Shown one piece after another: positions 56,252 to 64,000 of a stretch of 64,000 bases of DNA. The stretch lies in NCBI RefSeq assembly GCF_000003195.3, contig NC_012871.2, positions 20,404,658 to 20,468,657 on the forward strand. Reading direction: 5' to 3'. Position 1 is the first letter of the stretch. Each line of letters starts with the position of its first letter. The notes under the pieces are model-generated. The model worked only from the letters and a program-made list of their open reading frames with translations, had not been told where the DNA came from and did not search any database. A program made the translations under genes and the position numbers. This DNA comes from Sorghum bicolor (Eukaryota > Streptophyta > Magnoliopsida > Poales > Poaceae).

Positions 56252-59200
56252 TCACATGTTAAGCAACGCATGGATTGTCGATATAGCATGCAAGCGGATC
56301 TGGTTAGCTGCTTCTATCTCCTTGATGTCTTCATCGGCAGAACCTTCCACTGGCTTCAATTTCTTCTTCAACTGCAGCGCCTTACGGCCATGAATGTTTC
56401 GTTCTTGCTCAAGAAGCTTGATTGTCTCCGGCAGTTGGCTTTCTTCCTGCCGGGCTTGGGATAGGGCATCCTCTACTTGCTTGAGCTCTGCCAACAGGGC
56501 TTCTCTTTTTGCTGACAGATCAGAGATCCTGTGCTTTAGTGCATCTCCTGAGGACTTCAAGGTGCCGATGTTCTTGTGCTTCTCATCGGTAAGAAGCTTT
56601 CCTTTCATCATTTCCTCAGAAAGCTGAGTCTGAGCAGCTCTATCAGCAAGGCGCCGGGCAGCCCTCTGGTACTGCAGTTGACGGCTCTCCAGGTGTGCTG
56701 CTTGGAAGAGAACTTCTTCGACATCGGTGGGGATTTGACCTCTTAGGGTCCTGAACAAAGCTTTGGCTGGGTCAGAGTCGTCGACCAGTTGGGCTGTATC
56801 TTGATGAAGGAGGGCAGATAATTCCTCCAGCTTCGCCCTGACTTCTGCCGATGTGATCCCGACTGCCCGAGAAGAGCTGGCTTCCTCGCCTTCATCTTCA
56901 GAGATGTCGATGGCAAAGGAATACAAGCTGTCGGGAGAGTCTTGCTCCTGAAGAAGAGTTAAAACGAGTTATTCTATGGTCATGTATTGATAAATAATGC
57001 AGGTGGGGACTGGATAACTTACTTGTTTCAGAGCAATCTCTCGCCTCTGACTAGAAGATGCCGATGGAATCACAGGCTGATCGGCTGAGGCTGCCGATTG
57101 AACTATGTCAGCTGAAAGGATAACAAAAATAATTGTAAGACAGAAGAGATGAATTCATCGGCAATGATTCCATAGGAAGTGTGTTACTTTGGGGAGATGC
57201 AGTGCTTGTCTGGATCGAAGAGACTACCAATGATATGATTAATCCTGCTGGATCGGTAGCCTGCTAGCCCATGTCAGCTGATGTATCTTCTGGCTGAGGC
57301 ACTTTTGGCTGGGGTTCTTCTGGGTGAAGTTCTCCATTTGAAGCGCTTCTTGCGGCCGAGGGGGAGATGGTACTTGCTGTGTTTGTGTTTCTGAAGAAGA
57401 AGGAGAAGATTCCATCGGAATTGGAGATACCGGAGGAGGAGGGGGTGTTGCCACTCTCTGGCGCTTTGTTTGTGCTCTGGTACTCTTGGCACCTTTTCTC
57501 TTCTGCTGACTGGACTGGGGGGCATCGGCGCTTGTGCTTCTGGTTTTTGCCGATGCGCCAGTATGCTGATATAGAAGGAAAAATTTGTGAGTACAGGTGT
57601 GACAAATGTAAGGTTGGAATTGGTATGAATGAAAAGGAGTTCGAATAACTACCTTGAAGGCTTCTGCCAGGGTAGAGGCAGCTACCGATGGGGATGTCTT
57701 TTGGCGTTTGGTGGTGACCTTCTTCAGACGCACTCCTCGATGCATTATGGCAGCTAAAGTGGGAGCGTTGTTGCCGATTAAAGAGATCGGACCTGATGGA
57801 AAGAGGTCAATCGGCTTGCCACTCCTGCTGATTGATGGGGGATCGTTGTCAACCTGCGATGCAATACAAGAAGTAAGTTACCGATGGAAATAGAATTGAA
57901 CAAATCGAGGCATCGGTTTGGAGATACTTACAGTGTTATCTGGAACCTTGTACTGGGGGTCGATCATGCCGCGGTACGAAAGAGCCGATTTGCAGAACAG
58001 ATGCTCCTTCCATTCTTCCCACCATTGTTTGTATGCCTGAGAGATGAAGGCGGCCGGAATCCACTCTGACAAATCTGCATCTGTATCGGCACTTGATGGC
58101 AGTTGGGCCACTCGAATCCACTCGTGGAGGTTAGTAATGGCTTTCGTGGGTTTTATCACATCGGCATAACAGAGTGCAATCGGTAGCTGGCCGAAAGCTA
58201 ATTAGCGAGCCAATGTCGATGGGTTATAAAACTCATAGGTTTGATTGGATGTTTTTCCACTGCCAACAAATTTTACTGGTATAGTGGAGAGATCAGTGCC
58301 ATCATCACCTCGTGATCCTTGTTGAGAGCGTCGTTGAACGGATGAATGACCAAAGGAAACATGGTGCCTGGATCGTTATAGGGCAACCATGCTCGCTGTT
58401 CTCTGGTCAGACCTTCATATAAGGTTTGGAAGAATCGGCTGACCTTATCGGCATTGCCCCCTGTACCGGGCAGAACTATGACAGCCTCGCCAAAGTTTAG
58501 GGGGAGGGCAAGTTGCCGATTCTTCCTCATCCAATTCATAATCCTCAGTTATGTCCCTGGGGAAACGCTGTGCGAAGAGGTCAAACTCGAGACGCTTGTG
58601 CATATGGAGACAGAGCCACATATTAATGAACCACCAGGGACCCCCCAAGTTGCCGATGGGCTGACCAAGCAGGAGTTTCCTGGTTACTTGGTGGAGGAGG
58701 TGGTAGGCTGCGCCAAGCAGGTATCAGCCGAGAGGAAATCGGCCACCATCGGCTAATCTTTCTGCTGCTGCTAGATAGACAGAAGTTGGTCCTGCCGATC
58801 GACCACAAAATACAAACTTGTCCAACAACATGTTCAAGAAGCTGGTCTGTTCCTTTATGTTAACAGGACCTGTTCGTCTGTATTTTTGGATGTACCCTGA
58901 CCAGCCACCGATGGAGCGAGTTTCTACCTTAGCGCTGGGTTTGGTGTCGAAAAAATGGGTGCTATCGGCAGAGGATACATCTAAGCCAGTAAGCATGACC
59001 ACATCAGCAAGTGTTGGGGAAGCAGGGCCATGACCAAACATAAAGGCATTGAGTGTGTCTGACCAAAAATACGATGCAGCTATCAGCAGTGACTCATTCC
59101 TATGCATATCGGCAATGGACAACCTGATGCATTGGTCTAGTTTTCTCTCACCCCATTGAACTTCATTTGAGTGGCTAACTCTCAAGAACCAATCCTTCCA

Positions 59201-59531
59201 TCCCACGGTAGGACTGGGCCAGGAACGGAAAGTGTCCTTCCACAGATCCAGAGAAAAGTTCTCAGCCTTAAAAGGGATCCTGTTGGTTTCTGTGTTAATA
59301 AGGTCGGTGGGATCTGGGTTCCCTAACGGGCCAAGACATTGGAGATGTGGCTGATCGGTAGGGATGATGATGTTGTTGGACAGATCCTAATGGTTTCGAA
59401 GGAAAAAGAAGAACAAAGAAAGAAAAAGAAAAAATGTTCAGTAAAATAAATTGCGGATGAACAGGGATGCGGGAAGAGCACAAAAGGTGGAATGAAGAAC
59501 TAACCTCAGGGACGGTGAAGTTGATGGCCAT
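56252..59531 (-). pseudogene. Tat-2 antisense multi-exon gene with plant mobile domain, decayed
   Basis: Minus strand. Exon 1 ends MAINFTVPE at 59505 (GAG|GTTAGT); the 118-bp intron 59387-59504 ends ATTAG. Exon 2 (from 59386) reads DLSNNIIIPTDQPHLQ and contains the plant mobile domain (PF10536 type): FWSDTLNAFMFGHGPASPTL, DVVMLTGLDV. A TGA at 58724-58726 and a frameshift near 58500 break it. Later pieces are 58539-58273, 58159-57932, an intron at 57854-57931 (GTAAGT ... CGCAG), 57853-57650, a Pro/Ser-rich exon with KRQRVATPPPPP (about 57570-57240) and a coiled-coil exon (56950-56252). Plant mobile domains occur in host MAIN/MAIL proteins and in retrotransposons. Exon ends other than those given are not firm. 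Confidence 0.65.
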
Positions 59532-59680
59532 CTCTTCACTAAGAGGATGGTCGAATGCTTCGGAGTTGGTAGAGAAAGGGCTTCGTTGGAGATCTTGGAG
59601 CTCTCGAACAGCGCCGCCACCGGGAAAGTGGAGTTGGAACTGTGGAATGATGCAATGGAGAAGGAGTACCCGAGAAAGAA

Positions 59681-59690
59681 CTATTTATAG
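59681..59690 (-). promoter_or_regulatory. TATA box of the Tat-2 antisense gene
   Basis: Minus strand CTATAAATAG, about 150 bp upstream of the MAINFTVPE start codon (59531) and pointing into the antisense gene. A strong match to plant TATA boxes. Confidence 0.6.
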
Positions 59691-59699
59691 GACAAAATG

Positions 59700-60193
59700 G
59701 GCAAGGGTAAATCTGACTTATCACTTCGCCGTATCCGTGAAATCCGAGGATACTCAGGGAGATATGGTAACTGTTCACACGGTAATCAAAGGATTGTACA
59801 GGTGACTTGACAGAGAGCGGTCGTGATCTGAAGATATTTTACTGTGTGAGATTTCCTGGTCGGTCCATCGGCAGCGCCTTGTAACGGTAATATTGCCGAT
59901 GGGCGCATAAAGTGGGGATTTCCGTCTGGGAGGATAAGATGCTTTACTGAATAAGGCGTCCTGGTCATTCATCGGCAGGTCTCTGTAACGGTAGCATTAC
60001 CGGTGGACGACTAAAACAGAGATGTCCGTTTGGGAAGTTGAGGATTTCGAAGAATCTACGGGGGAATCGAACCAAGGTTGTTTGGATTAAGGTTGTCGGT
60101 TACTAAATTGGGAGGATTAATTGCGGGAAGACATCATTACTGCAGAAAATTTCAGAGCATTAATGATTTCATACTCCGAAATTGTGGGGCATG
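59700..60193. other. Tat-2 3' untranslated region
   Basis: No supported ORF. It contains a repeated block: GTAACGGTAATATTGCCGAT (59881) and the related TGTAACGGTAGCATTACCGG (about 59984), each preceded by a CCTGGTC...CATCGGCAG motif, so an imperfect tandem repeat of about 100 bp lies between the antisense promoter and the 3' LTR, the same position as the 69-bp array in Tat-1. Confidence 0.5.
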
Positions 60194-60933
60194 TGTTGAC
60201 ACCGTTTTTGGACACGTACCCAGGATCGGTAGAGTGTAGATCAGCAAGAAAGGGCAATAGTGACTCGTCTGCAGGAGAGTTGTCGATAAGGATGGTTGCC
60301 GATGAGGAGATAGCTGAATGTGGCTAAGTCCGTGGGTGGTGAAGCCGAGGGCCAGTATTGATCGTTGCCGATGGGGAGTCTGCCGATGACGTGGAAGGAA
60401 GACTTGGAGGTTACCACTTGGTCCATGGTGGTGTCCCAGCTTGTCACGGCAGCTACTTGGTCTGTGATGGTGTCCTAGCTTGTCACGGCAGGATAGTTTT
60501 ATGTTTTCCTTAGTTGTTTAAATTGTTTTGTACACGGATTCTGTTAAATTTGGAATTCGAGTTCTAGTCGTGTATGGTTGTAGCTCTTTGAGCAGGGTAT
60601 AAATGTGGACCCTAGGGCCTTGTAAGATCTATCATCTATCAATCAATCAAATATACGTTTTACTCATATTCCAGCATCTACTTTTTCGACGACTTCGTCA
60701 TATTTTCCTTTTCATTACGAGTTCTTAGGAGTTCGTCGACTTAAGCTCGGCGTATTCTCAAGTTCCGCGTGAATACCTCTTGGCCGTGGCATCCGGGCGC
60801 ATCGCTGTTGTTGGGACCAAAGTATTCGAGTTATCACCTTTGCCGATAGTACGGTCAAATCGGCTGGCACGCCTTAACGTTTAAATCGGGTATTAGCCCT
60901 TTGTGTTTGCAGATCAGCTTTTGCATCAACACA
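60194..60933 (+). repeat. Tat-2 right LTR
   Basis: Near-identical to 48389-49128 (differences near 60252, 60264, 60283, 60311, 60341 and 60692). Not followed by the expected target duplication. Confidence 0.8.
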
Positions 60934-61312
60934 TCTTTTGGCACGCCTAGTGGGACAGATTCAAGACCAAGATCGACATGTCGACTACCAAATTCGATCA
61001 AGAGAATGTCATCCCTGTGACGGAAGCCAATCTCAAGGATGAGCAGAAGCAAGCTATTGCAAAAGCCATGGAGGATTACAAGCAGCAATGTTTGAAGTCC
61101 TTCAACATCAACAGGAGCGGCGAAGTAATCCAGAAAGAAGCATTGCCGACCCCTCGGCAGGTTACTTTTGACGCCAATCATGGTAAACTCCAAGACATGG
61201 TTGATAATGCTATCAACCGTGCCTTGATCAATCAAGCTGGTGTGCTGTCCAATACGGTTTTCAACGCCGTGGCTAGAACCTTCAAAGAAGGACAATTGCC
61301 ACCAAATTATAC
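60934..61312 (+). pseudogene. Second PBS and partial Tat gag beyond the right LTR
   Basis: After the right LTR the sequence again reads TGGCACGCCTAGTGGGAC and a gag start (MSTTKFDQEN at 60978). It is almost identical to 49129-49507 and breaks off at LPPNYT (61312). So the locus has LTR, full internal, LTR, then partial internal. This is expected after recombination between tandem or overlapping copies, or if a second element was truncated here. Confidence 0.75.
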
Positions 61313-61706
61313 AGGTTACTTTTTTCTCAAATTTTTTTTGGGTTTTGGTACATTATTTTGCAAAATGAAACTAAACACCATGCAAAATTTTTGGCAAAAA
61401 GGTAGTTATTCTTCATTTTGAATTGGCCTCAAGAGGTAAAAAAAACTCAAAATGAGCCTCAAGAGGCTTCATGAGGACAATAAATTCTGCATTTTGGATG
61501 AAACTAAACATGACCCTGAAAATTTTGACATTTTGTATTTCATCACTTCAAAGTAGTTGGCATTTTGGATTTTGGATTCTATGGGGAACTAAACACCCCA
61601 TAGTTTGTTGTGTAAGGATCGGCATAAGCTTTGCCAAAATTATATTAGTAAGAGAAACTAAAGCAAAGTTATATATAAGGAAGCAGTACTTGTGGGAAAA
61701 AACTGA
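61313..61706. other. Unassigned AT-rich sequence with AACTAAACA motifs
   Basis: No ORF supported. GAACTAAACACCCC (61587-61600) and two diverged AAACTAAACA copies (61368, 61501) resemble inverted ends of common grass MITEs (TGTTTAGTTCC), but a matching left end was not found. Confidence 0.4.
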
Positions 61707-62035
61707 CACTACTACAGAATGAGGCATTGGTCGATGCCCAAAATGCCAAAAATCTCGGCTTTTTTGCGGCCCGGGGTTAAAGGCCCCTTTAACACCGGTT
61801 CGTAACACGAACCGGTGCTAAAGGGTCCTGCCTAACGGCTACTGACAGGTGCTGTCGGGGCAGGGACCCTTTACCACCGGTTCGTGTTACCAACCGGTGC
61901 TAAAGGGTCCCCTTTGGCACCGGCCAGTGGCACGGGCCGAGGCAAACCTTTTAGCACCGGTTTGGCACACCAACCGGTGCTAAAGGGTGACCCTTTAGCA
62001 CCGGTTTTTGCCCTGAACCGGTGCTAAAGCTCCAG
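61707..62035. repeat. CACTA terminal and subterminal repeats
   Basis: After the 13-bp terminus, 61770-62035 contains repeated ACCGGTGCTAAAGGG and its reverse complement CCCTTTAGCACCGGT, at least eight partial or full copies, arranged as adjacent inverted pairs that can form hairpins. Such arrays bind the transposase in En/Spm elements. Confidence 0.8.
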
Positions 62036-62591
62036 TTTATAGGTCCGCCCCCTCCTCCCCTCTGCCCATTTGAAACCGAGAGCACCATTGTTGTTCTTGG
62101 AGCTTCTTCTTGCTTGTTCTTCATTCGTTCTTCATTTCCGACGCCCATCGTTGATCTTCTTCGATTCCGTCACCCGTCTCTTCGTGTTTGGAGGTGACTA
62201 ACTTCAGCATTTCTTGTCTTTTTTATGTTGTTTTTGTCTTGTGATGTTCTCATCATTTTTAGCTCAAATCCAATTTGTTATTTTGAATCATTCACATGAA
62301 TTAGTATCCATATATATATCATATTTCATGATTGACCTAGTATTAATGTAGTTTGCAAGAATGAATTATAGTATCTTTTTATGATCTTAGAAAGTAGGAT
62401 AGTTCAAATTAATTGGTTTGTTAATATCACTTGATTTATTTTTATTACTACATAATGTCCATTGTATAATTTAGAAGATTTGTTGAAGTAACTAGACAAA
62501 TAAAGGATATTATTAGGTTCTTCTTTAATCATACATGTTTACTAGTAAATGTGGAATTTATAATTGTTTAAAAATTGAGTATGGATAGTAG

Positions 62592-63113
62592 ATGGCAACC
62601 GTGACCGGGTCTTCGGTCTCTCAACGGGTTCAAAAGCGATACCGGCCGGAACTCCCTCTCATTACTTGTGGCAAGTGTGGGCAGAAGATTGTGATGGAGT
62701 ATAAATTGTCGAAAGAGGGAGTAAACAAGGGTCGTATATTCTACAAGTGTCCGGATCGTAATGTGAGTTATTTCCAGACATTTGCTTATATATGTGCATA
62801 TTTTTTAAATGATATTAATTAAACTTTTGATTCTCTCTTTTAATTTCAGTGGGACGGTACCGGCGGATGTACAGATTGGTACTGGGAGGAAGAATACATT
62901 GAACACATTAAGAAATCTTTTACACAGGTGGTTGAGGCTGAAGGTGGTGAGGCAGTGAGCCGACGAAAGGAGTTCAATGATGTTGATCAAGCGAATGATC
63001 TGTCTATTATAGTTGGGATCAGATGCGAACTAATTATGTTGCTTAAGTGCATTTTAGTTTTGGTTTTTTTAGTGCTAGTTGCGATTGTATTTGTTGTAGC
63101 CAAGCTTTCCTGA
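62592..63113 (+). CDS. CACTA accessory gene: GRF-type zinc finger with C-terminal membrane segment
   Basis: Predicted two exons, 62592-62762 and 62850-63113, with a GTGAGT ... TTTCAG intron of 87 bp and frame kept (CPDRN|WDGTGG). The product is 144 residues. Residues about 27-75 form a GRF-type zinc finger (PF06839 type): CGKCGQKIV, FYKCPD, GGCTDWYWEEEYIE, with four Cys. A short charged linker is followed by a hydrophobic helix at the C-terminus (IMLLKCILVLVFLVLVAIVF). GRF fingers bind nucleic acid in other proteins; the role here is unknown. It lies between the subterminal repeats and the transposase, in the same direction. Confidence 0.7.
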
Positions 63114-63208
63114 ATTAACCAACTATGTATCTTAGGCATGTTGTGCAATAAGATGAGAAACTATATGTGTGCATGGTTTTCATAATATATATGTTATATT
63201 TAATGCAG

Positions 63209-64000
63209 ATGGTAACACGTAATTGGATGTATAATGCCGATCGGCGCTCCAAAGAGTTCATTAATGGCGTGCACTATTTCTTAAGTGTGGCCGAGACAAA
63301 TAAGAGGGACGGTTTCATGTGCTGTCCATGTGCCGTGTGCAAAAATTTGATGGAATATTCTAACTCAAGAACTCTTCATTCGCACTTATTAAAGTTTGGT
63401 TTCGTACCAAACTATATTTGTTGGACCAAACATGGAGAAAGCGGGATTATAATGGATGAAGGTGAAGAAGAAGAAGAAGAATTGGACCATGCCAATATTA
63501 TTGCTCAGTACGATGGCTTCAATGATGTTGCAATGGGGGGGAGATAATGAAGAAGAGGTAGCGGCAGAAGATGATCGGGGCGATGATGCTTTTGGTGATG
63601 CCATCCGTGATGCACAAAGAGAATGTGAAAGTGATAAAGAGAAAGCCAAGTTCGAGCGCATGCTAGAAGACCACAGGAAATCGCTATATCCCACCGCTGA
63701 AGTGGGGCAAAAAACGTTGGGTACCACACTGGAATTGCTGCAATGGAAGGCAAAGAATGGTATATCTGACAAGGCATTTGGGCAGTTATTGAAGATCATA
63801 AAAAAGATGCTTCCGAAAGGCAACGAATTGGCCACCACTACGTATGAAGCAAAACAGGTTGTCTGCCCTTTGGGATTAGAAATCCAAAAGATACACGCAT
63901 GTCCTAATGACTGCATCCTCTACCGTGGGGAGGAATACGAGAATTTGGATGCATGTCCAGTATGTAAGGCATCACGGTATAAGATTAGGCGAGATGATCC
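63209..64000 (+). pseudogene. TNP2-type CACTA transposase, N-terminal part (frameshifted, runs off window)
   Basis: Starts MVTRNWMYNADRRSKEFING at 63209, directly after an AG (TTTAATGCAG), so this could be an internal exon or the first. It has the Transpos_assoc domain (PF13963 type): GVHYFLSVAETNKRDGFMCC, CPCAVCKN, HSHLLKFGFVPNYICW. An acidic Glu-rich stretch follows. At a run of seven G (63535-63541) the frame shifts; past it the frame reads the start of the Transposase_21 (TNP2) region: LELLQWKAKNGISDKAFGQL, CPNDCILYRGEEYENLDACP. It is incomplete at the window edge. The homopolymer shift may be a real mutation or a sequencing or assembly error. Confidence 0.8.

Larger units (their letters stand above)
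48389..60933 (+). mobile_element. Tat-2: second Tat-lineage Gypsy element, decayed
   Basis: LTRs at 48389-49128 and 60194-60933 (about 740 bp, about six mismatches by eye). Sense order is PBS, gag, protease, RT, RNase H, integrase, then a 4-kb region with an antisense multi-exon gene of plant-mobile-domain type. The left flank is ATGAC (48384-48388), but no matching duplication follows the right LTR because internal sequence continues there to 61312. Gag carries several frameshifts and stops; integrase has lost its catalytic Glu. The LTR end is uncertain by a few bases (49126-49128). Confidence 0.85.
61707..64000 (+). mobile_element. CACTA (En/Spm) DNA transposon, 5' part
   Basis: Begins CACTACTACAGAA, a CACTA-type terminal repeat, preceded by TGA (possible 3-bp duplication). 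Subterminal hairpin repeats, a two-exon accessory gene and a TNP2-type transposase gene follow in the same orientation. The element continues past the window end, so the other terminus and duplication cannot be checked. Confidence 0.85.

Noticed and set aside
60193..61312. An independent complete Tat element starting at 60194
   Set aside because: Only LTR, PBS and the first part of gag are present before unrelated sequence; no third LTR is seen in the window.

Overview
The window is a plant nuclear block from a grass (Poaceae, probably panicoid), made almost entirely of nested and adjacent transposable elements. The grass assignment rests on element types: a SIRE-like Copia with a purine tract of AAAAAGGGGGAGATTG type, Tat-lineage Gypsy elements with antisense genes, a Tekay-type chromovirus with LTRs above 4 kb, Tourist-like MITEs and a CACTA element with ACCGGTGCTAAAGGG subterminal repeats. 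I see no ordinary host gene, rRNA, tRNA or CRISPR array. Boundaries were set by eye from paired LTRs, target-site duplications (TSDs), primer-binding sites (PBSs) and continuity of interrupted reading frames.

Left block (1-30879). A LINE 3' end (LINE-A, + strand, poly-A at 1156-1165) is followed by a non-autonomous Mutator-like element (1308-2114, 10-bp TSD). A second LINE (LINE-B, minus strand, 5'-truncated) runs from a (TTG)30 tail at 2139-2228 to about 28620. It is split by a Copia element (3021-25529, TSD CATAT) and by two non-autonomous hAT-like elements (25587-26223 and 27819-28426). The Copia is itself split by a Tat-lineage Gypsy element, Tat-1 (8921-21067, TSD AGTAT). Insertion order is therefore LINE, then Copia, then Tat-1, with the hATs also younger than the LINE. 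From 29262 to 30536 lie three Tourist-like MITEs and a Stowaway-like end.

Middle block (30880-48283). A Tekay/Del-type Gypsy chromovirus on the minus strand (TSD GTTGC) has an uninterrupted 1510-codon gag-pol ORF ending in a chromodomain. It also has an extra 234-codon coiled-coil ORF between the PBS and gag. Its left LTR is 7.1 kb against 4.26 kb on the right, because 2.84 kb is tandemly duplicated.

Right block (48389-64000). A second Tat-lineage element, Tat-2 (+ strand), is decayed and its integrase lacks the catalytic Glu. Past its right LTR the sequence continues into another partial gag, which suggests a recombined or tandem element. From 61707 to the window end is the 5' part of a CACTA transposon: a terminal inverted repeat, hairpin-rich subterminal repeats, a two-exon GRF zinc-finger/transmembrane gene and the start of a TNP2-type transposase.

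The most notable biology is that both Tat elements carry a multi-exon gene on the strand opposite gag-pol, downstream of pol and with its own TATA-like motif. In Tat-1 the gene looks intact: six exons, five GT-AG introns, a continuous 926-codon frame and a PF04195-like N-terminus. In Tat-2 it is decayed and carries a plant mobile domain. Both share one layout: N-terminal globular domain, acidic or proline-rich middle, C-terminal coiled coil. Introns can persist there only because that strand is not the one copied by reverse transcription of the genomic RNA.
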